A stretch of 39,077 bases of DNA from Saprospiraceae bacterium (GCA_018057925.1 JAGPCT010000035.1:1-39077), one strand, 5' to 3'. Shown: positions 17,971 through 25,599, counted from the stretch's first letter. Numbers and translations are program-made. Notes: generated by a model from the sequence alone, not told the origin.

Positions 17971-18864
17971 TTATTTTTTTTCTAATATATTCTTAATTTC
18001 ATTTTCTGAAAAACCGGTAATATTTGAGATAGTTTTTATGTCAAACCCTTTTGCATAGCATTTAAAGACTATTTCAATCTTTCCTTCAATCTTGCCTCTA
18101 GCTTCCCCTTTTGCTTCCCCTTCCAATAATCCGGTTTCCCATGCATCTTCTAACATGCCTTTGGACACCAATAAGTTTTTTTGGTATTTCTTGTATTTTA
18201 TTTTTGTTGCTGCATCCATATTGTCATACCGTAATTGATTATCCACTAATTGTAATCCTTTGGCCTTATAATTATCCGGCAATTTTGTATTCTTTAGAAA
18301 ATATATCCATTCGTCTAATGTATTTTTTGCCAGATTGTCAAATCTATTTATTTTCAACAAATAATACTCCGGAAAAATTCCACTCGGCTCTTTTTTATCA
18401 AACATTTTAACTTGCTTCTCTGATAGCATCAAAGTATCGCTGTGATGCATTCCTACAAAGTTGGTTCTGCCGATATACACATAATCTATACCCATTCCAA
18501 GGTCAAAGTATAGAATATTAATCGAATAAACTTTTTTAACTTGAGCATAAGGAGCGCCCTTGGACAAGTATTCCGTTATAATCTTTGACACTCCAAATAA
18601 ACATCTATGAAAATAATCTTGTTCTACGTAATACTGTATCTCAATGGCTATCAGTTCGTCTTTTTGATTGACACACAATAGGTCGAGTCTATTGGACTTG
18701 TCTTGCTCATTCTCCCGATTGCTTTCTGACTCGAGGATGTGTTGTACGGAGATTTCATCCTTGATTAATTCTGTCAAAAATCCGTTGAGGATACCGAAAT
18801 TGGCTTTATTTCTTAGTAGGCGCTTCATCGCCCAATCGAAACTTATTAATTCACGTGATGACAT
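17971..18864 (-). CDS. Rpn-family recombination-promoting nuclease / PD-(D/E)XK transposase-like protein
   Basis: The 297-residue protein matches the Rpn (Transposase_31-like) group. These act as DNA endonucleases that promote RecA-independent recombination and are not simple transposases. The start SFDWAMKRLLRNKANFGIL is characteristic. The nuclease core shows D61 (RLDLL) and E75-x-Q77 (IAIEIQYY), the PD-(D/E)XK signature. A Gly/Glu/Lys-rich low-complexity stretch (GEAKGEARGKIEGKIE) precedes a helix-turn-helix-like end (FDIKTISNITGFSENEIKNIL). No inverted repeats or target duplication bound the gene. Its base composition resembles its neighbours. It lies about 750 bases from copy B of the dispersed repeat. 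Confidence 0.88.
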   Translation of the reverse strand: MSSRELISFDWAMKRLLRNKANFGILNGFLTELIKDEISVQHILESESNRENEQDKSNRLDLLCVNQKDELIAIEIQYYVEQDYFHRCLFGVSKIITEYLSKGAPYAQVKKVYSINILYFDLGMGIDYVYIGRTNFVGMHHSDTLMLSEKQVKMFDKKEPSGIFPEYYLLKINRFDNLAKNTLDEWIYFLKNTKLPDNYKAKGLQLVDNQLRYDNMDAATKIKYKKYQKNLLVSKGMLEDAWETGLLEGEAKGEARGKIEGKIEIVFKCYAKGFDIKTISNITGFSENEIKNILEKK

Positions 18865-19151
18865 AGGTGATTTGTTGGGTTAAGGTATAAAGGTAAAAAT
18901 TAATTGTTGAAATAGATAATTTTTTTCATATTCATAGAAAATACATGCTGCCTAAGGCAATATCATGATAGATAAACATCACTTAAGTAATAGTTTTATC
19001 AACTTATTGAACGATTCATATTTTGGGATGTCCCTCATGATGAACGCAATACGGTTTTTTTTAAAAACTTTATTTCTGACTTAACGTTGAAGTTGACATA
19101 CTACGATTTTGTAACAATATTGCAAATATTTGTTTTAAGAGAAAGGAGTTT

Positions 19152-19595
19152 ATGGACGATTTATTTACAGATCAATATTTTATGCGGCTTGCAATGAAAG
19201 AAGCCCAGAAAGCGTATGATTTGGAAGAAGTGCCTATTGGAGCAGTGATTGTAGCCCGCAACCAGATTATTGCAAAAGCACATAATCAGGTTCAGATGCT
19301 CAATGATGTTACTGCACACGCAGAAATATTGGCTTTGACGGCAGCCGAGCAGAATTATGGCTCTAAATATTTGGTCGATTGTACCCTATATGTCACCATA
19401 GAACCATGTCCAATGTGTGCCGGAGCTTTGAGGTGGGCACAGTTGGGGCGGTTGGTTTATGGGGCTGATGATGAAAAAAATGGCTTTATGCGATTTGGGA
19501 AGGCAATGTTGCATCCATCAACTAAATTGGCATGTGGAATCTGTTCTGAAGATGGTATTGATTTGATGCGTCGTTTTTTTGCTGCAAGGCGATGA
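19152..19595 (+). CDS. tadA: tRNA-specific adenosine deaminase
   Basis: Deaminates A34 to inosine in tRNA-Arg(ACG), widening codon reading. The 147-residue length is standard. The zinc site is clear: H56 and proton-shuttle E58 in AHAEIL, and C86 and C89 in EPCPMCAGALRWAQL. The RLVYGADDEKNGFM block is typical of TadA rather than cytosine deaminases. An AGGAG ribosome binding site stands three bases before the ATG, unusual in this window and supporting the chosen start. Copy B of the dispersed repeat begins 14 bases after the stop codon. Confidence 0.95.
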   Translation: MDDLFTDQYFMRLAMKEAQKAYDLEEVPIGAVIVARNQIIAKAHNQVQMLNDVTAHAEILALTAAEQNYGSKYLVDCTLYVTIEPCPMCAGALRWAQLGRLVYGADDEKNGFMRFGKAMLHPSTKLACGICSEDGIDLMRRFFAARR

Positions 19596-19608
19596 TTTTA
19601 AGTTAAAT

Positions 19609-19756
19609 CCGAATTCAGCAGTAAAGGTTTTGAAAAACCGTATAATGCTGATTATTAGGGTTAATCCCGATGTACGAATCGTTTCAATGGTTTACAGAAA
19701 CCATTGATTACGAGTCGTAAATCGATTCTGTATTTGTCTAATGCGGATTTTGGGTT
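19609..19756 (+). repeat. Dispersed ~150-bp hairpin repeat, copy B
   Basis: Runs from CCGAATTCAGCAGTAAAGG to GCGGATTTTGGGTT and matches copy C at about nine of ten positions by eye. It holds GGTTTTGAAAAACC and the stem AATGGTTT/AAACCATT, here with loop ACAG rather than CTGT as in copies A and C. It begins 14 bases after the tadA stop codon. Direct orientation relative to copy C puts the 19863-20435 lipoprotein gene between two direct repeats. Confidence 0.92.
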
Positions 19757-19862
19757 AAATTTGGCATAAAATCCGGTGAATATATGTTAAAACTATATCC
19801 ATTTTAAGGGAAATAACGTTATTTTATAATACGATATTTCACTAATTTTAAAATGAATAAGA

Positions 19863-20435
19863 ATGATTTCAAAGCCTTATAATTTCGGATTATACACAGT
19901 GATGGCTGTTGTCTTTTTTATATCTATCACTTCTTGTAGTAATTCAGGTCCTAAAAGAAAACCTTTTACCTACGATTTTTTATCAGAGACAGGCTTGAAA
20001 GAAAAAAACATTAAAAATATTCAGTTTTTTTTAGATCGAGATATTGTGCTGTATAGAGTGCTTAAGAATGGAGATACCCATATTAAAGAGGGTAAGGTTA
20101 TTCAGAAAGGTGACAAGACGATAGAAGAGATTGTATTGCGAAGAGGTACACCCGGAGTCGTAGTATTTATGCCTAAATCTGACAGATTGGGTGTATGTTT
20201 TGATCCTAATGACAACAATAAATACCTTATGTTTGGCCCCAGTACAAAAAATAGAAATCGCTATAGCCTTTTGGCAGAAGAATGGGATAGAGAATCCGGA
20301 ACTGTGACGTATGGTTCTAGTAGATGGAAAACACCCGTTTCATCTGCGTATGCTACGATATTAGTGGAATACAGAAACCTCAACCGAACAAAACATCGCA
20401 CTGTCAGTCCTGAGGGGCGGACAATTCGGGATTAA
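19863..20435 (+). CDS. Lipoprotein of unknown function
   Basis: A 190-residue product with a signal sequence and a lipobox ending ITSC (Cys at about 26), so it should be a lipid-anchored envelope protein. The mature part has no motif I recognise. It is rich in Lys, Arg and Asp and has alternating beta-like stretches (VLYRVLKNGD, GTPGVVVFMPKSDRLGVCFD, YATILVEYRNL). The tail is basic (NLNRTKHRTVSPEGRTIRD). It may bind a partner or the cell wall, but nothing shows this. The gene is a monocistron flanked on both sides by direct copies of the dispersed repeat. The ATG at 19863 is preferred because it keeps a complete signal peptide. Confidence 0.75.
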   Translation: MISKPYNFGLYTVMAVVFFISITSCSNSGPKRKPFTYDFLSETGLKEKNIKNIQFFLDRDIVLYRVLKNGDTHIKEGKVIQKGDKTIEEIVLRRGTPGVVVFMPKSDRLGVCFDPNDNNKYLMFGPSTKNRNRYSLLAEEWDRESGTVTYGSSRWKTPVSSAYATILVEYRNLNRTKHRTVSPEGRTIRD

Positions 20436-20505
20436 GAGCGGATATAAAAAAACATTTTTAGGACCTTATATGACAAAGAGTCATAAAAACTTGACTTTCT
20501 TCAAG

Positions 20506-20654
20506 CCGAATTCAGCAGTAAAGGTTTTGAAAAACCGTATAGTGCTGATTATGAGGGTTAATCCCGATGTACGAATCATTTCAATGGGTTTCTGTAAACC
20601 ATTGTTTACGATTCGTACATCGATTCCGTATTTGTCTAATGCGGAATTTGGGTT
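20506..20654 (+). repeat. Dispersed ~150-bp hairpin repeat, copy C
   Basis: Same family as copies A and B. In this copy the central hairpin is the most complete. CGATGTACGAATC (20565-20577) pairs perfectly with GATTCGTACATCG (20610-20622), enclosing an inner stem AATGGGTTT/AAACCATT around loop CTGT. It begins 70 bases after the stop of the lipoprotein gene and ends 64 bases before the stop of the minus-strand pcm gene. No coding frame is conserved between copies. Confidence 0.92.
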
Positions 20655-20717
20655 CAAAATAGGTATATTATAGTCAACAAGTAATATGAAGTTTCACTTT
20701 GTGGATAATTTCTACAA

Positions 20718-21380
20718 TTATTGAATTCCCGAAAGCATCGGCACGAAATACGCATCTTGTTTTTCTTGTAAAGAGTATGTCGTGTTTGATGTCTTGGTGA
20801 GTACGACCATTTTTTGTTTTTTATAACTGCCTTTGGGAAGAACCATGATGCCGCCAACAACAAGTTGATCAATAAGTTGGTAGGGCAGGTCTTCAGGAGC
20901 AGCGGTAACGATAATTTTATCGAAGGGTGCAAAAGGGGGTAATCCGAGAAAGCCATCTTTCAAAAAGCATTTTATCTGACTAAAGCCCAGGTCGGTCAAT
21001 TTTTGGTTTGTCTTTCGATACAATTCTTCTTGTCGTTCAATGGTATAGACTTTAGCGCCCATTGCTGCGAGGATACAGGCCTGAAATCCGGATCCGGTAC
21101 CTATTTCCAGGATTTTGTCCCTTTTTTGTACATTGAGCAACTGGCTTTGCAAAGCAACGGTATATGGCTGTGAAATAGTCTGTGCATTGCCAATAGGGAC
21201 AGGTCTATCTTGATAAGAAAGTTCTTCAAAAGCCTTGTCCAAGAAAAAATGTCGTGGCACTTGATTGAATGCATCAAGCACAGTTTCGTTATAAATACCC
21301 TTTGTCCTGAGCTCTGCAATAAGCTTTTTTCGTAATCCGCGGTGGCGATAATCGTCTATAAATTTTGAATTATTATACAT
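20718..21380 (-). CDS. pcm: Protein-L-isoaspartate O-methyltransferase
   Basis: Repairs damaged proteins by SAM-dependent methylation of L-isoaspartyl residues. The 220-residue length is typical. Visible family blocks are VPRHFFLDKAFEELSYQDRPVPIGNAQTISQPY split over the N-terminal half, the SAM-binding LEIGTGSGFQACILA, VYTIERQEEL, and IIVTAAPEDLPYQLIDQL. It is a lone minus-strand gene; a strong terminator (21411-21444) separates it from the upstream sigma-factor gene, so it needs its own promoter within about 30 bases of its start. Confidence 0.94.
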   Translation of the reverse strand: MYNNSKFIDDYRHRGLRKKLIAELRTKGIYNETVLDAFNQVPRHFFLDKAFEELSYQDRPVPIGNAQTISQPYTVALQSQLLNVQKRDKILEIGTGSGFQACILAAMGAKVYTIERQEELYRKTNQKLTDLGFSQIKCFLKDGFLGLPPFAPFDKIIVTAAPEDLPYQLIDQLVVGGIMVLPKGSYKKQKMVVLTKTSNTTYSLQEKQDAYFVPMLSGIQ

Positions 21381-21404
21381 ATAACAACAAAGTTACATAC
21401 ATAA

Positions 21405-21444
21405 AACAAAAAAAACTAATTTATTGTATAATAAATTAGTTTTT
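21405..21444 (-). terminator. Intrinsic terminator of the sigma-factor gene
   Basis: AAAAACTAATTTATT (21411-21425) pairs perfectly with AATAAATTAGTTTTT (21430-21444), a 15-base AT-rich stem with a 4-base loop. In the minus direction the stem ends in an uninterrupted run of eight or more T. It lies 21 bases past the sigma-factor stop codon. Confidence 0.8.
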
Positions 21445-21464
21445 TATTTAATATATAAATGATT

Positions 21465-22046
21465 TTATATTGCCAAGGCTTCCTTTTCGGATAGATTTCT
21501 TCTAATATTGATTAATGCGTATCTCATACGACCCAAAGCAGTATTGATACTAACTCGAGTTACCTGACTAATTTCTTTGAAGCTCATATCCGCATAATGA
21601 CGTAAAATAATGACTTCTCTTTGCTCGGTAGGCAATGCGTCGATGAGACTTCTCAGCTTCTGATGACTTTGGCTTTTGATAATCGTATCTTCGTGGCTGT
21701 CTTCTGAACTGGATATCACATCGAAGATATCAAAATTTTCAGTTGTATTGATAATAGAGCGTCTTTTAGACCTTCTAAAGTTATCTACGCATAGGTTGTA
21801 GGCAATCCTCACTGCCCATTGTACAAATTTACCTTCGTGGTTATATTTACCTCTTCTAAGAGTATCTATGATTTTAATAAATACTTCCTGAAAAATATCT
21901 TCAGCCTGATGCTCATCTTTTACAAACATGTAAATGGTTGTATAAATCTTGCTCTTATGCCTTTGAAGCAATTCCTCAAACGCACGCTCATTCCCATCAA
22001 GGTACAACTTGATTAGATTTTGATCACTAATGGACTGTAATTGCAT
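21465..22046 (-). CDS. ECF-type RNA polymerase sigma factor
   Basis: At 193 residues this is a group IV sigma factor with region 2 (about 22-92: ERAFEELLQRHKSKIYTTIYMFVKD, AEDIFQEVFIKI, the -10-binding FVQWAVRIAYNLCVDNFRR). Region 4 follows (about 133-185: LPTEQREVIILRHYADMSFKEISQVTRVSINTALGRMRYA), split here for clarity. No anti-sigma gene is adjacent, which is unlike SusR-type ECFs in this phylum, where FecR-like genes follow. Similar lone ECFs are widespread in Bacteroidota. A perfect 13-base inverted repeat covers the promoter and start region, so autoregulation is possible. Target promoters are unknown. Confidence 0.92.
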   Translation of the reverse strand: MQLQSISDQNLIKLYLDGNERAFEELLQRHKSKIYTTIYMFVKDEHQAEDIFQEVFIKIIDTLRRGKYNHEGKFVQWAVRIAYNLCVDNFRRSKRRSIINTTENFDIFDVISSSEDSHEDTIIKSQSHQKLRSLIDALPTEQREVIILRHYADMSFKEISQVTRVSINTALGRMRYALINIRRNLSEKEALAI

Positions 22047-22094
22047 AATTTTTACTTTTAAGTATAAGAATATAATTGTCGAAAAGTAAAAATT
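22047..22094 (-). promoter_or_regulatory. Inverted repeat overlapping the sigma-factor promoter
   Basis: AATTTTTACTTTT (22047-22059) is the exact reverse complement of AAAAGTAAAAATT (22082-22094), with 22 bases between. One arm directly abuts the start codon. The other contains TACTTTTC (22088-22081, minus), one mismatch from TAnnTTTG. It could be an operator for a dimeric regulator. If transcription starts further upstream, it could be a leader hairpin masking the start codon. Confidence 0.5.
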
Positions 22095-22285
22095 TACGCT
22101 ATAGGCTGGTATTAGATTAAATGAATATTAGTATTGCTAATAATTATATGAAGTCAAAGATATATTTATTTTTTTAATCTCACTCGATTTAACATAATTT
22201 TAACTAATGAATATTGGTGTATAAAGTCAATGTCGTATAAAGATCAATCATTTATTATAGTCCTTTATAACCTATTCACTGAAGC

Positions 22286-23260
22286 TTATTTATTCCTACC
22301 ATGAAGGAGGGATGTCAATTCATTGAGAAGGTCTTTGCCCTTTTCTGATATGTTTAATTGTTGAAGGTGAGCATTCGCCAAATCGAAATGCCCTTTGATT
22401 TCTTTTCTTACGACATCAAAAAGTTGAAGTGAATCTAATAATTCGATCATTTGATTTACTTTGTTATCGGCATTAATAGTGTCGGAATTCAGTAGGTCCA
22501 TGATTTGTTTTTTCGTATCGGAGGGAGTAATTTCTAATGCTTTGGTGATGAGTATGGTTTTCTTTTTACGCAGAATGTCTCCTCCTTTTGTTTTACCCAC
22601 CTGATTTTGGTCGCCTATTAAATCCAATAGATCATCTTGGATTTGAAATGCGATGCCAAGGTGGGTACCGTAATCATAAAGTGCTCGACTTTGTGACGCA
22701 CTCGCCCCGCCAATAATTGCGCCTAATTGGAGTGCCATACCCAGAAATACTGCCGTCTTGAGCGTAATCATTTCGATATATTCTTCGGAAGTAAGGTGAT
22801 TCCGTCCTTCGAATTCCATATCTAATTGCTGCCCAATGCATATATCCATTGCCGTTTTATTAAAAAGGGCTAATGCAGGCAGTGCGTTGCTTTCCTTGCA
22901 ATCATGTAATAAATATTGGTAAGCTAGGATAGACATCGCATCGCCTGATAAAATGGCAGCATTTATTCCAAATTCTTTATGTGTTGAGGGCATTCCTCTA
23001 CGTAGGTCAGCTTCATCCATGATATCATCGTGCATCAGCGTAAAGTTGTGAAACACTTCCAATCCGTGTGCGGCGTGCATACAATTGTCGATCGCATCAT
23101 CAAACAGGCTATAACCTATAAGCGCCAGTAATGGTCTTATCTTTTTACTCTTAAGATTTAAAATGTACTGAATCGGTCTGAATAATTCAGATGATTTCAA
23201 TTCATTTTTTTGATTTTCAGAAAAATGAAAGTAGGCTTCTTGTAAATCTTTTATTTGCAT
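22286..23260 (-). CDS. Polyprenyl (probably short-chain) diphosphate synthase
   Basis: Condenses IPP onto allylic diphosphates. The 324-residue protein has both Asp-rich motifs: DDIMD (78-82) followed by DLRRG, and FQIQDDLLDLIGD with the VGKTKGGDILRKKKT tail. F73, five residues before the first DDxxD, is bulky and suggests a short product. Together with the lack of a two-residue insertion in that motif, this fits a GGPP-synthase-like rather than a menaquinone-length enzyme. That is inference. It would use the IPP and DMAPP produced by the mevalonate operon elsewhere in the window. The start codon is only 16 bases from the terminator stem of the upstream lipoprotein gene. Confidence 0.9.
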   Translation of the reverse strand: MQIKDLQEAYFHFSENQKNELKSSELFRPIQYILNLKSKKIRPLLALIGYSLFDDAIDNCMHAAHGLEVFHNFTLMHDDIMDEADLRRGMPSTHKEFGINAAILSGDAMSILAYQYLLHDCKESNALPALALFNKTAMDICIGQQLDMEFEGRNHLTSEEYIEMITLKTAVFLGMALQLGAIIGGASASQSRALYDYGTHLGIAFQIQDDLLDLIGDQNQVGKTKGGDILRKKKTILITKALEITPSDTKKQIMDLLNSDTINADNKVNQMIELLDSLQLFDVVRKEIKGHFDLANAHLQQLNISEKGKDLLNELTSLLHGRNK

Positions 23261-23270
23261 GATGTAAGAT

Positions 23271-23299
23271 AAAAAAAAGGCCGAACTATGCCGGCCTTT
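23271..23299 (-). terminator. Terminator hairpin directly before the prenyl synthase start codon
   Basis: AAAGGCCG (23276-23283) pairs with CGGCCTTT (23292-23299) across an 8-base loop. On the minus strand the stem is followed by eight T. It lies 20 bases past the stop of the 23319-24152 lipoprotein gene, and the T-run ends 10 bases before the next ATG. Confidence 0.8.
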
Positions 23300-23318
23300 A
23301 TCATATTATTTTATTTTC

Positions 23319-24152
23319 TTAATAACAACCTGTTCCACCCATGTCTTTGCCTTGGAATATTCCACCTGCAACATTTAGTTTACCGTCTTTTTCAATGATT
23401 TTCCCATCTATGGAGATCAGCATAAATTTACTGGTTTCGCTAAGTGGATTATCTTTGAATAATTTGGTAATAAAACCATTCGGATCAACTATTTTAAGCT
23501 CCTTACCTGAAAAACAAGTGACAGCCTTATATCCCGCACCATCTTTATATACCTTGGATTTGAAAGGTGCTGAATTCAGGAACTTTTGATCGGCTTCCTG
23601 TTCCATCGCTTTTATAACGGCTTCTTTACCCGCAATATTCGGAATTGACTTAAACTCAAATGACCCTCTGCTATTGGGATCATTGCTTACCAAGCCTCCT
23701 TGATAAGTAGCAATAATTTTATCTCCTTCGTAATAATATTTCATTAAATCCAGCCCTTTGTCTGTTGTGTGGCGGGTTTCAACAAATATTACCTTGTTTT
23801 CTTTGTAAAAAATGTCAATAGATGTTATATCAAAATTGACAAATGTTGCTGATGTTAACTGGTGTACATCGACTTTGCCACCATAAGCAATAGATTTGTA
23901 TTTTGAATCGCCTTTAAAGTCCTTCAAGTCCATTCTAATGCCTTTTTTAATAGTTGCGACATAGTCATCAATTGATTTGACGTTGCCGGGAATCATTTCA
24001 TTCTCTGCACTTGTATCCACTTGCCCTACTCTCGGGTATTTACTGTAATCGGGGATTCCTTTTTCTGTTTCAACCTTCTTTTTGTTAGAGTTGCAAGCGA
24101 ATGCAAATATCGTCAGTAGGGCAAAAGCTGCGATTTTTAATCTAAAATTCAT
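23319..24152 (-). CDS. Lipoprotein of unknown function
   Basis: The 277-residue product has a signal sequence and lipobox FAFACNS (Cys at about 20), then a Lys-rich linker. The mature protein seems to have repeated beta strands (TSATFVNFDITSIDIFY, DLMKYYYEGDKIIATYQGG, FMLISIDGKIIEKDG) but no family I can name. Two late Cys residues (TCFSGKE and the C-terminal GTGCY) could form a disulfide. It starts 14 bases after the META-domain lipoprotein gene and is probably co-transcribed with it, ending at the terminator at 23271-23299. Confidence 0.7.
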   Translation of the reverse strand: MNFRLKIAAFALLTIFAFACNSNKKKVETEKGIPDYSKYPRVGQVDTSAENEMIPGNVKSIDDYVATIKKGIRMDLKDFKGDSKYKSIAYGGKVDVHQLTSATFVNFDITSIDIFYKENKVIFVETRHTTDKGLDLMKYYYEGDKIIATYQGGLVSNDPNSRGSFEFKSIPNIAGKEAVIKAMEQEADQKFLNSAPFKSKVYKDGAGYKAVTCFSGKELKIVDPNGFITKLFKDNPLSETSKFMLISIDGKIIEKDGKLNVAGGIFQGKDMGGTGCY

Positions 24153-24166
24153 ATATCTGATCTAAT

Positions 24167-24607
24167 TTATTGTGTTACGTTTACGCCTTCCAAAGTCAAT
24201 AGTAATTCTCCGCCGGCATATAATTTTAAAATGTTTCCTGATAGTTCGTATGAGTTGATCCGTTCGAGTGAATTGATGATGATACCTTCCTGACTATCAC
24301 CGGGGCAAGCCATTTTGGTAGATGCGATTTGTGAAAAATGAAGGATGGAGCTACCTTTTTCGCTTTTGTATTTGCCATTGATTGTATTACAACCGGCATT
24401 TCCTGTAAATGTACCTTCACCTCTCTTATTGGGAAGGGAAAGTTCAATGGTTCTTGCGTTATGGGTATTAGCGACCATAGACTCTCTAATTTTTAGGATA
24501 GTCCATTTAGTCCCAGTTAGATAGAGCTGATTTCCGCTTTGGACTTTTTTCCCTGTATTACAAGAAATTAGGAATAATAGTGAAGCTAAAAATGCAATGT
24601 TTTTCAT
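24167..24607 (-). CDS. META-domain lipoprotein
   Basis: A 146-residue lipoprotein: signal sequence with lipobox LISCNTG (Cys at about 16), then one META domain. This is the fold found in heat-shock protein HslJ and in secreted proteins of many bacteria. Family landmarks are LTGTKWTILKIRE near the start, GTFTGNAGCNTINGKYK, and IASTKMACPGDSQE. The role of META domains is poorly defined; HslJ is linked to novobiocin tolerance and envelope stress. It is the first gene of a two-lipoprotein operon. Confidence 0.88.
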   Translation of the reverse strand: MKNIAFLASLLFLISCNTGKKVQSGNQLYLTGTKWTILKIRESMVANTHNARTIELSLPNKRGEGTFTGNAGCNTINGKYKSEKGSSILHFSQIASTKMACPGDSQEGIIINSLERINSYELSGNILKLYAGGELLLTLEGVNVTQ

Positions 24608-24758
24608 AAAGAAATATTTTATTTAAAAATTTGCACAAAGGTGGGAAGATTTCTACAGATATCGAAATATATTTGTAATTATTATCATATTTTAATTCAA
24701 TGACGGTGCGACTTTCGCGTTTTTTTGAATGCGTTTTACACGATTTTTTTGTATATTT

Positions 24759-25400
24759 TTAATTTTGATATTCTAATTTTTTATTCAATTGATCTCTCAG
24801 GTTTTCTTTATGGCGGTTGTAAATAAGCCCATCAATCTGCATTTCAAGTGCGCCTTCAATATTCTCAGAGAGGTCATCGATAAATAACGTTTCTTTTCCT
24901 AAAATATTGGCATCTCTTAGTACATATTCAAAACACGATGGGTCAGGCTTGCGTCTATTTATTAAGTGAGAGTAATAGACCTTGGTAAATAATTCATGAT
25001 ACCAAGTTTGTTTGATACCCAGATTTTCTAAATATCTATCTAACCATTGGATATGTGTCTCATTGGTATTGCTTAATATATATAGCCGATAGTGTGATGA
25101 CAAAGATTGTAATAGTTCAATTGTTTCGGGTTGAATCTGTAACAACATGGAATTCCAAGCAGGCAATAAATCATTGATTACGGCTTTTCGACGAGATATT
25201 TTAGTGATATAATTAAAAAAAACGACGTATGGAATCTTCCCTGTTTCAAATTTGAGGAATACCGATTTTGCCTCGTCGTCGAGATTGTGAAAATCTAACC
25301 CTGTAACCCGTGAAAGATTGTCGTATGCCTTTGGTACGTCAATGTCTATCAATACGTTCCCAAGGTCAAAAATGATGTTTTTTATTGAATGTGAGGGCAT
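24759..25400 (-). CDS. HAD-superfamily hydrolase
   Basis: A 213-residue HAD-IA phosphatase-like protein. Motif I is FDLGNVLIDID, with nucleophile and acid Asp near residues 11 and 13 in the altered form DLG; this Gly in place of the second Asp recalls the YihX/epoxide-hydrolase-like subgroup. Motif II is YILSNTNETH, motif III the Lys in NRRKPDPSCF, and motif IV LFIDDLSENIEGA. YihX-type enzymes dephosphorylate glucose-1-phosphate and related sugars; the substrate here is not known. The motif I change should be considered before calling it a phosphatase. It stands alone, downstream of the tRNA terminator. Confidence 0.87.
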   Translation of the reverse strand: MPSHSIKNIIFDLGNVLIDIDVPKAYDNLSRVTGLDFHNLDDEAKSVFLKFETGKIPYVVFFNYITKISRRKAVINDLLPAWNSMLLQIQPETIELLQSLSSHYRLYILSNTNETHIQWLDRYLENLGIKQTWYHELFTKVYYSHLINRRKPDPSCFEYVLRDANILGKETLFIDDLSENIEGALEMQIDGLIYNRHKENLRDQLNKKLEYQN

Positions 25401-25463
25401 ACGGCATATTATTTAATTCATCTTTTTTATGGAAGGCATAGGGCTATAATCAAATAAATAAAA

Positions 25464-25494
25464 AAAGGTTCTGAAAACGATATCCAGAACCTTT
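25464..25494 (-). terminator. Intrinsic terminator of the tRNA(CAU) gene
   Basis: AAAGGTTCTG (25464-25473) pairs perfectly with CAGAACCTTT (25485-25494) with an 11-base loop. On the minus strand it is followed by seven T. It lies 10 bases after the tRNA 3' end. Confidence 0.85.
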
Positions 25495-25504
25495 GTCTTT
25501 GAGG

Positions 25505-25579
25505 TGGGCCCACCAGGACTTGAACCTGGGACCCCCTGATTATGAGTCAGGTGCTACTAACCAACTGAGCTATAGGCCC
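25505..25579 (-). tRNA. tRNA with CAU anticodon (Ile2 or elongator Met)
   Basis: The 75-base gene folds as a cloverleaf. The acceptor stem is GGGCCTA/TGGGCCC with A73, the anticodon arm CCTGA-CTCATAA-TCAGG, and the T-arm CCAGG-TTCAAGT-CCTGG. CAU may be elongator Met or, after lysidine modification, Ile for AUA codons; the GGGCCTA acceptor is suggestive of Ile2 but not decisive. CC but not CCA is encoded. The D-arm reads AGTTGGTTAGTAGC, with one base more than the usual GGTTAGAGC, so the D-stem has three pairs and a C-U mismatch. A terminator follows. Confidence 0.9.
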
Positions 25580-25599
25580 TCAATTCGAAAATTGTGGTG

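Noticed and set aside
17971-18864. Rpn-like gene as part of an insertion sequence
   Set aside because: No terminal inverted repeats or target duplications are visible around it, and Rpn proteins are not classical IS transposases.
20470-20673. 67-codon plus-strand frame
   Set aside because: It is produced by repeat copy C; the other copies do not keep it.
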